Shown piece after piece: positions 1 through 11,643 of a DNA stretch of 64,000 bases; positions within the stretch are counted from its first letter, which is position 1, and each line of letters begins with the position of its first letter. Below the pieces are notes generated by a model. The model saw only the letters and a list, made by a program, of their open reading frames with translations. It was not told the origin of the DNA and ran no database searches. Source of the stretch: Gloeopeniophorella convolvens (lineage: Eukaryota > Basidiomycota > Agaricomycetes > Russulales); NCBI GenBank assembly GCA_022496205.1, contig WTXD01000015.1:186001-250000 (forward strand), in the 5' to 3' direction. The translations under genes and the position numbers were made by a program.

Positions 1-1658
1 TCGCATCAGCCCCAGATTGCGCGACCTGCTCGGCTATCCGCCTGTTGCGCTCTTCCGAAAAACGAGTGAGCCTCTCCACCCACCCCTCACCGTAACCCCT
101 CCGTTCGTGTACTAATATGTCACCCAAGCGGCTGAGGACTGCCTCTGGCTGCCCCTCCCCCCACGTGTCCAGCGCCCGTCCGATGGCCCTGCCCAGCGGC
201 TTGTCCACCCCGAGCATGGTGAGATGCTCCAACGGCGCAAGCACACGGCGCCACAGCCCAGGCTCGACCTCGACACGCCACTGCCTCGAGACTCCCCAGC
301 TGAAGTCGGGCGTTTGGTGAACCTGGAGAGGGTCGTATGCGAACAGATCCAGGCGCTTCGTGGACTGCAGGACGGGGGCGAGCGAAGTGAACAGGTTGGC
401 GACAGAGGCCAGCTGGACGTCGTACTCGGTGGAGTCTATCTTGATGTCCACGTGCCGATGTGGGTCTTCCGAGGTTCGAGGGTGGTCCAGTTGGATGCAT
501 GCAAATTCGTCCCGGAGAGCGACTAGACTGCCAATGGCGCAAAACTCGGACACGATCAGCTTGGCAAGGTTGGGCATTTCGGGGACTGTCCTAGCATCGG
601 TGAGGCTGAGATGTAGCTTCCTGAGGATGGGGGCGTGAATTGGACCTGCTACGGCTTCCATCCATGCGCTGGTGCAGCGGAAACGCACGTATTTAAGCCC
701 GGGGAGTGGGATCAGTGTGTGCGGCTCCGCCGTGGCGAGCGGTGTCGAGTGCTCATCCATTGGGGCGGATTCCGGGCATCTGTGGAAAGTGAGGCGGAGC
801 TTCTCTAGGCGAGGCAACAGGGAAAGGTAGCCTAGGAACACGTCTGGAGTGACGTGGTCTGAGGCTGGAAGGTCGATCAATAAGGAGTGTAGGGGTGAGA
901 AGTGTGTCGGGCCTGATAGCGCTAGCAGCAACGAAAGCGGCTTGGAAACGGGGACCTGTTCAAGAGAAACACGGCGCAGCTGCGGGACAACACCTCCGAG
1001 GAAGTTGTCCGGGTAGGCGATTTGGCACGGCGAAGGCCTCTCGGCCCAGGGAGACGGCGTAGACGCACGGATGTCCAGCGATTCCAGCTCGGGTGCGGGC
1101 TTGTCCATCATGGAAAAGAGTTGATGCAGGACTGCAGGAGGGCCCCATAGCTTCACGCTGTACGCGCGATGGGTCTGTTTGAATACTGACCGGAAATGCT
1201 CGATTGCGGCCTTTGGCACCTCAATCGTGTCTCGATGGTCGAGGAAAAGGAATAACGGTACGCTGTGGAAATGGCTGAGCTGCTCTAGAGTTGGTCTGCT
1301 CCACCGGGCGTTCCAATCAATTGACAGTTGTAGAGCTCTTGGAGAGTGAAGAAGGATTTGTCGCCACCTCTGTGAAACGCGAGAGAGTGGATGCCAGTGG
1401 CATAGCGAGTACCGCCCGAGGTCCCCGGTAGGACAGAAGTCGGCAAGATAGAATTGGAAGACCACGAGTAGAACATCGTCCGGTAGCTCGGGGAGACGGC
1501 TCTCCAACGGCTCGTTCCAACCTAGTACTATGACTGACAGTCAGTACAGAGACAAGAACGAGTACGGTATCCCACTCACAGTTGGCAGGGAGCCTGGACG
1601 AAATAATTTGAGGGCTGTTGCACGTCGTGAGCCCTATCTGAGGGGGGTGGAAGGCCAT
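1..1658 (-). CDS. F-box/LRR-type protein, 3' end outside the window
   Basis: Two exons join cleanly: exon 1 at 1658-1580 (start ATG at 1658) and exon 2 from 1527 to beyond position 1, separated by a 52-nt GTGAGT...AG intron. The join is in frame. Exon 2 opens with an F-box core (LPDDVLL, then a WHPLSRVSQRWRQILLHSPRAL stretch) and stays open for over 500 codons. It includes the family phrases MDKPAPELE and FRCTSAWMEAV, also present in the F-box genes at 36.6 and 39.0 kb. F-box proteins usually dock on Skp1 in SCF ubiquitin ligases and select substrates with the downstream repeat region. In agaricomycetes this group is large and individual targets are unknown. The C-terminus is not visible, so completeness cannot be judged. 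I see no lesion. Confidence 0.8.
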
Positions 1659-2490
1659 CGTCGGGCTGGCACCTACGATGTGCGTGTGAGGGAATTAAAG
1701 AACGAACGCTAAGTCTGGTCTCCGACGAGTCTGAATATGACGGTGGTGCATGTCAAAATCAATTGCAGACACCAGCCACCCCGTCGCGTGGATCGGAGCC
1801 AGTCCTGACTGGAGTCACAGTTGGTCATATGTACGCTATTGTACATGTCCTTGTTCCCGTTCTCAGAGTGTTTTTTCCGCTTATCCGTCTCCCGTCTGGC
1901 AGGCAACGGAGGCTTTGAACGCGCGCAATTTTCAATCGTCGGCGGCCTGTGCGAGGGTGTAACGGTGATTCCCATCGGGCGATAGAAGCAGGCATGCTGT
2001 AACATGACGATGCAGGACGTGGCTGATCGTGATTCAGATTCGTGAACTTGTGGAAATGGTACGCATGGACAGGATGGTCAATACGAATGGGGGTGTGACA
2101 TTCGAACCGAGGCACCTGCCGGCGCGGAGAGGATGACCCGGTCCGCGCCTGTCCGCGCGCGGACGATCTCGGAACGATGCCTGGTAACGCGGGTAACGTA
2201 ACATTATGCACGCCGACGCCACATCTCTGCAGAGCACCACGTTCAGGAAGAATGAGGCAGCCATTCTGCCGGAGTCTGCCGGGCCCACGGCCCCATCGTA
2301 CTCCTCTCGCCAATCAGAACATTCTGTGCTCCAGATGACGATAACATTTAATATATGCATTTGATTGTTTGATAACCCTCAAACAGGCGCCCATTCCCTT
2401 TTCCCGCCACCCTGCCACGTTCAGCACCTTCACCGCCGTACCAAGGCGACGGAGCCTCGGTCCTTGATAGCACCCCGATATCTATCGGGC

Positions 2491-2514
2491 CCGTTGTGTT
2501 AGCGGTTAGTATTC
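2491..2514 (+). other. tRNA-Glu-like 5' half (acceptor strand and D arm)
   Basis: CCGTTGTG followed by TTAGCGGTTAGTATTC closely follows the acceptor strand and D arm of eukaryotic tRNA-Glu. No matching anticodon arm, T arm (GGTTCRANNCC) or closing acceptor strand follows, so this is not a functional tRNA gene. It may be a tRNA relic, the head of a SINE, or chance. Confidence 0.25.
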
Positions 2515-4706
2515 CTGCAGAAGAAGGTAAGCAGGAACTTCTCCCCTGCCCGCCCACGCGATCTGGATTCTGCGCACCGGCGTCGTGCTGTCGGTGGCGG
2601 TGGAGGGCAAATTTTACCATGTAATACGAGGCCTCAACAAAATACGCAATTCCGAGAGTTGAGTGACTCTGTACTGCGCACCGCGGCCTGCTTCTTCGGC
2701 GCCTAGGTAATGAAGTGCCCTGGTCCCGTGCGCCCCTCTCCCTTGTGCGAGGGCCCGGCGGAGAAGTGTATAATCATCTGCAGGCTTACACCCTTGACTT
2801 GCCAGTCGGCGGATCCTGTGCAGACCGAGCGTAGCGAAACTCGCTATGGAGCATAGACAGTGCGGTTGTGCTGCTTGGATCTAGCGCGCACGAGCGGAAG
2901 AACGATCTGGGTCAGTCGGATATCGGATGATCTCGATATCGACTTGTCACCAAATTGTTGTGCTCCTCCCTGGTAAACAGACATACTGGTTCGCCTGGTT
3001 TGTATGTTTGAACTGATCCGACGTACAGGGTAATACAGATGCGTACACTTGGACCTTCTGCCGCATTAGGATGTCCGAGTACCATACTCCTACCGGAGCC
3101 CAGGCGGCATCTATCTCAGCCTTCGGCGCGCGCACGACCACTTGACTGCGTACTCCCTGCGAAAGGGTCTGACGGACAGTGCCGATCATGTTCTGGGTAC
3201 AGCATCAGCCGACAGTCAAATTCTAGTTTAACCACATCGCGCCGCACGTCGGTGCGGATGCAAACGGTTTTGTCCACTGCGTATGCCACAGATCCATCGG
3301 ATTTTTTCTTTCACGCCTTGATGCAGCTCGATAAAGGCGTTGTTCCAGGTGCGTCTTATGTCACAGGCGCTAGTTGTCCGGCGTCTTCGCTCCCTGGTGA
3401 CCATTTGGACCCTGCAGTTCACCGTTCGAGCGGCCTGCACCGCGGCGGGAAGTTCAGTAGTGTCCCCGCCCACTAGGAGAACGCAGTAATTGGGGAATAT
3501 TCACAATCACAGAGCCAATGCGTAAGGGAGGCGTGCACTGATGCGTCCCATTTTCTGTCTATCGAATGTCAAGGGAAGCCGTGGGTTCAGCGTGCCATCG
3601 AATCACTTACGCCTTGAACTGCACCTCGCGGTACCCTAGAAAATTATGTTGTCAACCTTGTTCCTCAAGGGGCAGATAAGTGATTTCGCACACTTGTGTT
3701 TCAGCCATAACCGATGTTATCGATATCAAAACCTCGCCACAAACAGCTCGCCTCGAACCACGGCGCTCCGTACAGGCGGTCTAAATGAAGATCAGACTGT
3801 GCGCAAGAGAAGTCACGGTGACGAAGGTGGCAAGGTAACGAGACCCTTTTGGACACCTATGGGAACAGCACGGGGTAAAACATTTTGACCAACCAGCTGA
3901 CGTCCATATATCTGGCCACTGCATCTCCCTCTTGCTCTCTGTGTTCAGCAGAGAATACAGGAATATGTCAATCTACGGACTCTATGAGTGCGTGCCATCC
4001 GAGACATTGGAGCGGCGGGGCTTTCGAGTATCCCCTTGAGACTTTTTCTCGCATGGCTCCAGTGCGCCGAGTTCCCGCGGGCTGCCCGCTCACTGGCGAA
4101 TAACACAGAGACGTCTGCTGCGCACGCGCCAAGGAGCCAGACGTTTGTGAACTTCCAGGGCGCTTACGTTCTCACCTTGACAGACCCTGACTGGCCCCGC
4201 CTTGATCAATCGATTAACGCATTTGCAAGAAGCCCATTCCTTATTCTGGACTCGCCTTCTACGCACGCCACGAAAAAAACACGCACTCATTCCATAGTCG
4301 TACACTGCCTAACAACGTTTTCTCTCAAATTTCCTGGAAACGATAGTAAATACCGACGACTGCAAACAGATCACCGAACTCCCGATGCCTTCCCCCGAGG
4401 GTTTTACCGTCCTCTTGGAGGGCCCACTGCCTCGGTGCGTTTTACCTGAACCTCTCTTTCTGCACGCTTGGTCTTCACGCTTGGGCATCCTTCCTGGAGG
4501 GGACGGTGACTTAAAAGTGCACCGCGCGGTCGGATCGGCTCGACACACGCCGGCGATTCCTTTTCCACAACTCCGCCGATCCTCTGATATCTGTGTTCAG
4601 GGCGCAGAAAATTAGCCGAGCCGGAGGCTGTTGGGACTTGGACTGTTCTGTTGAACCAGCTCAATTTGTGTTTGTGTACGTGAGTAGGTCGCGGTTGGAC
4701 CGTGTC

Positions 4707-4716
4707 TATTTAAGCC
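4707..4716 (+). promoter_or_regulatory. TATA-like box
   Basis: CTATTTAAGC lies about 100 nt upstream of the ATG at 4818. It is followed by a C/T-rich tract (about 4735-4800) typical of fungal leaders. Position and context support a core promoter for the zinc-finger-like gene. Confidence 0.4.
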
Positions 4717-4817
4717 ATTCACCAAGTCGCAGTCCACACCTCGTCCTCACCACCCTCCTTCCACCACCGCTCCCCAACCCCCACCACCGCTCCATACTCC
4801 ACAACCACTACTTCGGC

Positions 4818-5689
4818 ATGGATTATACTTTCCCCCTCCACACCACGCAGTACACTTACACCTTTCCGGGTGGCACGGGTACTTTGGACCCAAGTGTACC
4901 GCAACTCCAATACTGGGTCTTTCCCCAAGACCAGTCTCCGCTTGGCCTCGGGGAGGATCAAGCCTCCCTCCATTATCAAGGCACATATACGCATAATTAC
5001 GGTCTTCTGTCGCCTGCAGAGTCCACCATCGAGGGAAGCGGTCCTGGGTCATTCCAGGTTCCCCTCGCCGGAGTAGATAACGTCTACACCGCCAGTGCGC
5101 AGATCGCGCTTCCAGAGCCTAGTTCTCTCTCAGCTGGCCTCGGGCAATACCACCCGCAGCGTCCCTTCACCTTCGGTGAAGGTCTATCGAACGGATTGAG
5201 CCCCGAGCCACAACAGATAGTTCGGGTGCTTACCAACTCCAACTTCACGAGCCCTCCAGCCAATTTGCCACAACAAGCGTCGCCGCACGTAGCCGGGCCG
5301 TCCACGTCCCAACCCACAGAGCCCACAAGCCAGCCCAGGAGGCGCAGGCGGGTCGTGGAAGACCAATCCGTAAGCATCCTGCCAGCCCCATTACCTTCGT
5401 CGCTGACAGCCTGCGCCCTTGCACACAGCAACTTTTACCTTGCTGCTTCACGGTTAAGCCACAGAGCTTAGCGAAGCATCTGGTCACAAATCGGCACCGC
5501 CGGATGGCAGGTCTGCCCGTCCTTGAGACAGAGAAGTGCCCACTCTGCGGCAGAGGGTGTGTGCTCCCCCAAGTGGCTGCCGAACGCCAATCTGATTGCT
5601 GCATAGATTCAATAGACCGGACCCTGTCGGCCGTCATCTGGCCACTCAGCATGGAGAAGACGAGCACGACATGGCCCAGGGCTGGCTAA
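4818..5689 (+). CDS. probable C2H2 zinc-finger-like protein, degenerate fingers
   Basis: The start is ATG 4818 after a CT-rich leader. Exon 1 (4818-5369) encodes a 184-residue low-complexity region rich in P, T, S, Y and Q, ending in a basic RRRRR patch. A 59-nt intron (5370-5428; GTAAGC donor, GCTGAC branch, CACACAG acceptor) joins in phase to exon 2 (5429-5689), giving about 270 aa. Exon 2 carries SLAKHLVTNRHRR (about residues 197-209), the helix half of a C2H2 finger. CPLCGRGC follows at about 221-228. The first cysteine pair is reduced to adjacent residues 189-190 and the second finger lacks histidines. DNA binding is therefore doubtful, and it could be a decayed transcription factor or a gene with another exon boundary. 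The nuclear role is inferred from finger remnants plus the basic patch. Confidence 0.5.
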
Positions 5690-6824
5690 ATGCCACACCA
5701 CCCGCGAAGGCGGCCTTCCTCCGGACGATGAAAGAAAAGCTCCAAGGGTTGCTGTAGTGATGCGCCAGCCCTCGCCCGCCATCTCTGCATCCTCGCCCGC
5801 TTCCTGGAGGACATGGTAAGAGCCCCCCCCCCCCCCTCCCCCTCCCCCTCGCGAGTCCCCTGCGCGACGGCAGTTCTGATATACTGTGACACAGGCTCCT
5901 CGATAGAATGGCTGAATAGTGACGACGTCTCGTTCTGTCGCTCACTTTCCGCTCCTGCGTTTCCATCTGCACTCACTGTAACGTTTCTCCTTGCTTTCAT
6001 CACGACGCCGGCGGGTTTTGTTTCCGCCCAAATGTCGCCCTCATTTGCTTGTGGCCCATCGTACTGTTTTTCTATTTCTGCACACCCTATTGCCTCACTG
6101 GCGCGCGTGCTTGGCGCTCTTTCCTGGCCCCACCATTGTACTCAGGATACCGCTATCATCAGCTCTCTGTAGTTCTATTGTAGCTCTAGCTGCCGCTACT
6201 CGCGCGCATTATCGCTCCCGTCTCTGTTTGATTATTTATACTATAGTGCTTGTACTATTGATTGCCAAGCTATAGTAGAACCGAATGAATGTCTCCTATT
6301 TGGGTATCGTCACTCTTGACCGCGCTAAATTGGCGCCCAGCCAGTCAAAATTGGCCAGTAATGATCTGATTCTGGCCCAATATTGTTCGAGGTTGAGACT
6401 GCATCAACGACCCCTGGCATGCAATATTTTCACTCCGGGATGCAAGTATCACGGCGTACCAGTCGGCGAAACCAAGGCTAAACTATCGGTAGCCCCTATC
6501 TAGTACAACATCGCTTTCGTCAACATCTTAACTTGGTTCCAGAGGGACCTCCGGCCGACATGACTCGTCGGATTATAAGTCCAGTGCCTCAAAGAGAAGC
6601 AACGGTGGCTGAACACGACGGGCGTGATGCTCTCATATTGTATCATTAGATACGCAACGTTACGCGCATTAGAAGTGTGTGTGTGTCAAATGCCGACTCC
6701 GACGACCCGAGTCAAGGCCTCATTGGAGGGCTCCGCGGGAACCTCCCCAAAGATGCTCAGACGAAGTCGATTCCATTGCCTCGGACAGTTAAGCGTTCAA
6801 TCTCGAATCCGTGTGCGAGGAACG
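5690..6824. other. intergenic, no gene recognised
   Basis: Holds a 14-C homopolymer (5823-5836) followed by C-rich sequence, then AT-richer DNA without a convincing frame. This is the side where the rest of a Vps39-type protein would be expected downstream of the pseudogene at 6825, and no such coding is seen. Confidence 0.5.
5823..5836. repeat. poly-C homopolymer (14 nt)
   Basis: An uninterrupted run of 14 C, continuing as CCCCCT-type repeats to about 5850. This is a simple repeat, prone to length variation and sequencing error. Confidence 0.9.
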
Positions 6825-8416
6825 TCATACATCGTACGGCGTCGCCGATACCGGGATTTCAATCACTTGCCCTTCCTCTTGGTCCGCACTATCCTCACTC
6901 GCGAGCGCTTCTGACGTCTCTGCCTCTTGCCTGTTCTCAGCAGGCAATGCTGTGACCGTCTCGCGCCCACCAGGCTTTGTGCTCCTCCCAAGCAAATTGA
7001 CCTGGGTTATCCGCAGCTTCTCGGATTGTTGCCGCGACGGGACTAGGAACCCGCTCGGGCTCGCCACCAGCGCGCGACGCTCTGCACCGAGCAGCGCCGC
7101 GAGTGACGTCTCGTCCGGCGACGGCAATGGCGGCGCGGGTACGACCTGTGCGATCTCCTGTGTCTCGATGTTGTGCACTTCGATCGTCTGGTTCGGTAGC
7201 AATGCCGTCGTGTAAGGGTAGTCGACACCTGTGACGCGCTCAGGTCACGTGCAGAGACCGTTGGATAGTGGGGACGCACTGATCGACAACGGATGGCTAG
7301 GCCACTGTAACGTCCCACGCACGGGGTCACCGTTCATGTTGATGAAGACGCCCATCGAGCCCGCGCCCGCCCAGGAAAGTATGAGAAATTCGTCGTCGCC
7401 GACGACGCGATCATCGGCCGGTGTGGTCGGGTGCCTGGCTCCGGCGGTACTTGCGAGATGGGCAGAATGGCTGTCGCCGTCACGGCTTCGAGGTCGACGA
7501 GGGAGTACTGCTCGCGGTCAGCGATGCACAGAGCCCGACCGATTCGGCGTGCGAGAAAGGCACCTCCTGGAAGAGGTACTTCCTGGGGCCAGTATGTGTG
7601 AATGGTCTGGGCGGGAGGGGGAAACCCGAACCTTTTGGTATAGCAGTTGCTCCCGAAGGCTATAGAGGGCGATGCCGGTGCGCTTGACTACACAAAAGTC
7701 CACTGGGAGGACAGGTGCGGGGGAATCGACTGGGGGTGCTGGCCGCATTATGTGTTGGTGGTCGACGGCAAAAGACATCACGTTGCGGATGGGCTTGATG
7801 AGGGGCACGGGTTCTAACGAAGGGATCGAATAGAAGAAGATTTGACGGTCTGGAGAAACGGATCAGAGGGGCTATCCACTGCACGGACTGAGGCGTACCG
7901 CTCAGAACGAATGCTTTTGATATACTAGGAGCCACGACAATCTCGTCTATGGGCTTCCCAGTGGACACAGTCCGTCGTAACAGAAGGCCGTACGACTCCG
8001 GCTATGGATTATTAGTAACATAGCTAGTGCAAGAACAGTATTATGGCGCACCTCATCAGGACTATTTGCTTGCAGCGCAAAGCGTAGAAGGTCTCCATTG
8101 GTGCATCCAACGTATATTTCCGAGCCTGCGAAGACATTAGCCTGGTAGTAGGATTAGACATGCGTACGGAAACTGAGGGCATGGACCTCGGGATCGAGAA
8201 TGTGTACCTACCTAGAGCCTGGGAACACTTAACTTCCACAGAGAATGTTGCGGCGTCGGATGGGTCGGAACCTTCAACGATTGACTGTGCTCAGGCTTGA
8301 GGTTGGAACGCAGGAAGAGGAGACATCAACGGACCGTTGGTGCCAAGGACGTTTGAAATCAATGGTTGAACTTGGTACGGTGGAACATCTATCGGGTTTG
8401 ACGGAGCAGATGCCAT
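6825..8416 (-). pseudogene. truncated Vps39/TGFBRAP1-type CNH-domain gene copy
   Basis: Reading from ATG 8416, exons join through short introns: acceptor CGCAG near 8117, GTGCGC...CCATAG of 50 nt near 8047-7998, GTACGC...CCAG of 49 nt near 7900-7850, a 49-nt intron near 7634-7585, and 51 nt near 7263-7213. They give the citron-homology start of a vacuolar tethering (HOPS/CORVET) subunit: VPPYQVQPLI, GDLLRFALQA, IFFYSIPSLEPV, PIRNVMSFAVD, YSLVDLEAVTA, FLILSWAG, WPSHPLSI, TTALLPNQTIEVHNIE. Full proteins are about 1000 aa, but this one stops at 6825 after roughly 420 codons, before the VPS39_1/2 domains. A one-base loss near 7405 breaks the frame between PMIA and GDDEFLIL. Introns are kept, so this is a DNA-level partial duplicate, not a retrocopy. 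The truncation is firm. The single indel could also be a sequencing error. Confidence 0.75.
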
Positions 8417-8878
8417 GGCAGATTGCGGGTCCAGCAGAGGTGACCGGTGACCGGGAACACTGTAACAGTTGAACAAGTTCAAGTCTGCGACTCGGCGTGG
8501 ATGTGACGGCACGCACGTCGGACGTCGGACGTTGCCGAACGCGGCCAGGACTATTATGTAATCCATTGCAACCTGCTCCGCTTTTGACTTCTTATATTCC
8601 ATTGCCTCACCATGACTTTGCATATACATAGGACATATGCGGACTCATACCAAGATAATTACCAACTGCAACGACTGTTTCCAGACAAAACATGTGCGTC
8701 GGGTGATGCCTCTCTAGCGCCCGTTGCGATCTGTTGCGATGCCCACCAGTCCAACCTCGTACACGACAGATATTCGCAAGCAACATTCACTGGGCGCTTT
8801 CTACCGAGCACTTTTGGCATGCTTCTAGATCTTTACTTTTGAGGTTGCGCCCACACTCTTGCCGTCTCACACCCCACT
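8417..8878. other. divergent intergenic spacer
   Basis: A 462-bp spacer between the CNH pseudogene (-) and the first YRDQL-family gene (+). No coding or repeat is evident. It presumably holds the promoter of the plus-strand gene. Confidence 0.5.
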
Positions 8879-10926
8879 ATGGTTGCCTGGAGTGTCTACC
8901 GCGATCAGCTCGCTCACCTCTCGCACGGCCTGGCACTCTGGGAGCCTGACCCCGGGGGGATCTACGACCACGTCACCATTGGCGATCTGGGATATGTCGA
9001 TAAGGGCCACTTCATGCTTATGTTCAACATCCTTCTACGCGGGGATCACCCAAGGCAGACATTTGGCGTTCCGGAGTCTTTCGAGCCCCTCAACATGGGA
9101 CACTTTCCCAACGAGTGCTCCCTTGTCCTCTCAAAAGGATCATACTGTTCGCAGACCGTCTCGGAGCGCAAGCTCGAGATAGGCGCTCAGGGACCAGCGG
9201 TGTGCGTGGCACACATTACCTCCCCCATATCTGCTTACGTCGAGATACTGTCCAGCCCGGGGATGGCGTCGGGCGGTGGCACCGCCTATAAATGCACGAA
9301 GAAAAAAGGCGCGATGCTGTCAATACCATTCAATGCAGATCGCCAGGACGCTATCCGGACTAAGCTATTCGAGACGTATATCATCGCCCACTGCGACAGT
9401 TGGCTGCCTTTTGCCGATAAAAGGGGCTTCCCTGTCGATCGTCTAGAAGATATCATCATAGTAACGGGGCGCGATTTGACGAACTCGTGGGCGATGGCTG
9501 CCTTCACAGATACTAGTCGTGATTGGGACCTTTCGCTCTCCATAGAAGCAATGGGGGGCGGCGCTAACCTGGGATGGAGTTGTACGAACCACACGCAGAA
9601 CAGTGTTGAGTGCCATGACAGCGGTCTCTTCAGTGAAACTGAGGTGCGTCAAGAACGACTCTCTGTCTCACTTTGTCGTTATCTAATTATTACGGAAGCT
9701 AGGCTCAGCAGAAAACTCAGTGTTTATTCATTCGGGGGTTCCGCGCTAAGCGCGCCTTTCCGTTCTTTAAGAAGTTGAAGGCAGCTGCGGAGCCTCAACC
9801 CGATGACCCAGACAACGAGCCCGAGTCCCAGATAGAGCTCTTACGAGTACCTGAAGAACCTCAAGTAAGCCCCCTGTCGTTGAAGTGCGGAATGGCCTGA
9901 CACCAGAGCGGAAGTACCGCGACCCGTTAATAGGAGTGCTGGATTACATCGCCGGAGTGAGCCGACTTGTCTTGTTGTCGCGCGGATGACCAACAGTGTC
10001 TCTAGCACTTTTCAGACGGGGGGCTCGCCATTGCACACGAAGACGATCTGAGAATGATCGGAGGCGTGGTGCGTTCTCTTACTCCAACGGATGTGCCAGT
10101 CATAATTCGACCTACTTGAAAAGGACGTTCTGACCGCAGATGCCGTAGAGAACTTTTTGCGTGAGAAGGGGACTCATATTCAAGTGGAGAATGGAGGTAC
10201 TCACCCGGCGTCGAGTGGCATTGCTTAGGTTCTGAGAGCTGACCGGTGGCCTCCCAGTTGCTCTTCTAGCCGATGAGACTGAGGCTGTTCCGGACAACGA
10301 AAAGATCACCTTCTTTGCTCAATCAGAACTTGAGGTACGCTCACGGAACACGTTACCAAGCAAATGATTTCCCGATTGACGACCACCTATTCAAGGGGGA
10401 GCGAATTCCCCTGGTCATTCACCCCGTACTCATGAAGTACCTTCTCGAGATCGACGTCGATAAACCTACCGACGAAGACTACGGGCTTCCTGATGAAGAG
10501 TATTTCTGCACGGCTGTCCACCCGCCCATTCGGACGTTGGTCTGGAGAGCGATCAAGGGTACCCGCATAACATTGAGGCCGCGCATCAGAAAAGGACGCC
10601 GAGGCGGCGTTACCGTCAAGGACGTGCTGAGGACCATAAGCGAGGACATACGGAAGCCGTCCAGCCTGCGTGAGTACATTGAACTGGCCCCGGAGAGGCA
10701 ACAAGAAGTTTCGATTGCATTCGATCAGCGAGCGAGGACAGAAGAGGAGAGAGAGGGTGGTCCGCTCAGGGTGGATTTCTTTTGTGGTAGGAACAGGCTT
10801 CAAATATTCCCCAGGGACTCCGCTGCTCCCGTAGAGGAGGACATGCAGAGACTCGCTTCGCAACAACCCGAGCCAAGCGTTTCTCGTAAGCTGCACACCC
10901 TCCTCCAAGCGGGAAGCCAGAGTTGA
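8879..10926 (+). CDS. agaricomycete YRDQL/LWEP family protein, copy A
   Basis: I recognise this as a widespread agaricomycete family without known function; I assign none. Inferred exons are 8879-9201, 9256-9643, 9721-9864, 9915-9960, 10016-10068, 10124-10196, 10258-10334 and 10396-10926, about 544 aa. Family landmarks in order: YRDQL...LWEPDPGGIYDHV near the N-terminus, VGDLGYV-like and FMLMFN phrases, AIRTKLFETYI, LEDIIIVTGRD, IRGFRAKR, IAHEDDL, VTVKDVL and RVDFFCGRNRL at the C-terminus. Two oddities appear. The exon-4 donor needed for frame is GCCGAC at 9961 rather than GT. Relative to copy B, the last exon has a one-base loss and, about 70 nt later, a net two-base loss that restores frame, leaving about 25 residues (around 10545-10615) out of register. 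The gene may be active but relaxed. Confidence 0.6.
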
Positions 10927-11643
10927 CACTCCGGCGTACACAGCGATGCGCCGAATGTTGCGGGTCCATCTAGTCTTCCGACGGATTCGTGATATATGGG
11001 GAAAGGTAGAGTGGTGTGGTATAACCCGAGCACAAATCAGAATCGAATGTGATGTATATCCTGATACGTATACATCGATTGCACCGTCACTAAACAAGAG
11101 AGGGTTGTCGCCAGTTCTTGTGCACTGATATTTTCGATATAACACATCCTTATATGCGCGATAAACTCTGGGGATCGGGGCGAAGTTGCACTATCGAGTA
11201 TATCCGAGTTCAGCGAACTCAACGCGACGTTGAAGCAAACGTTCCGCTAGATCTGATCTTGAGATGGCGGTCTGATGCGGCGACCGGCCCGAACATTCCC
11301 AGGTTGCTCCTTTTGCTCACCACTGTGATCCCAGCTGATCGCAGTGAGTCCGACAACGGTTCCACTGCCACAAATCTGGTCGATTATAAGTAATGATCAA
11401 TTCTCCGTTTCTCATTTTCCAACTCGAACTCACCATCCGACCCGCGGCGGTGTGCACCAAGCGCTACCAACGACGACACAGGGGAACGCCACATTAGAGA
11501 CGGAGCCTGTCGCTTCTCCCATCCAAAAGAAGAAACCTGCTATACCTGCCAAAGATATCGATGACAAGCAGTGCAAGCGCTCCTGCCACGACTTCTTGCA
11601 TTTGGGCTGCAAGGTATCCTCCACCTGACCCACCCCCGCCAAC
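10927..11643. other. intergenic, no gene recognised
   Basis: Spacer between tandem family copies. It contains short AT-richer stretches and no supported frame, and presumably the terminator of copy A and promoter of copy B. Confidence 0.5.

Larger units (their letters stand above)
1659..4817. other. intergenic, no gene recognised
   Basis: Open frames here are short, overlap on both strands and give low-complexity translations without family resemblance. At 2491-2514 there is a stretch resembling the 5' half of a glutamate tRNA (listed separately). The right end (about 4700-4817) is the pyrimidine-rich leader of the next gene, with a TATTTAAG box near 4708. Confidence 0.6.

Noticed and set aside
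9202..9255. Reading the first intron of family copy A as coding (no stop, length 54)
   Set aside because: Copy B has a non-multiple-of-three intron at the same place, and the retained peptide has no counterpart there.
11037..11222. Small frames between the tandem family copies
   Set aside because: Short, discordant and without family resemblance.
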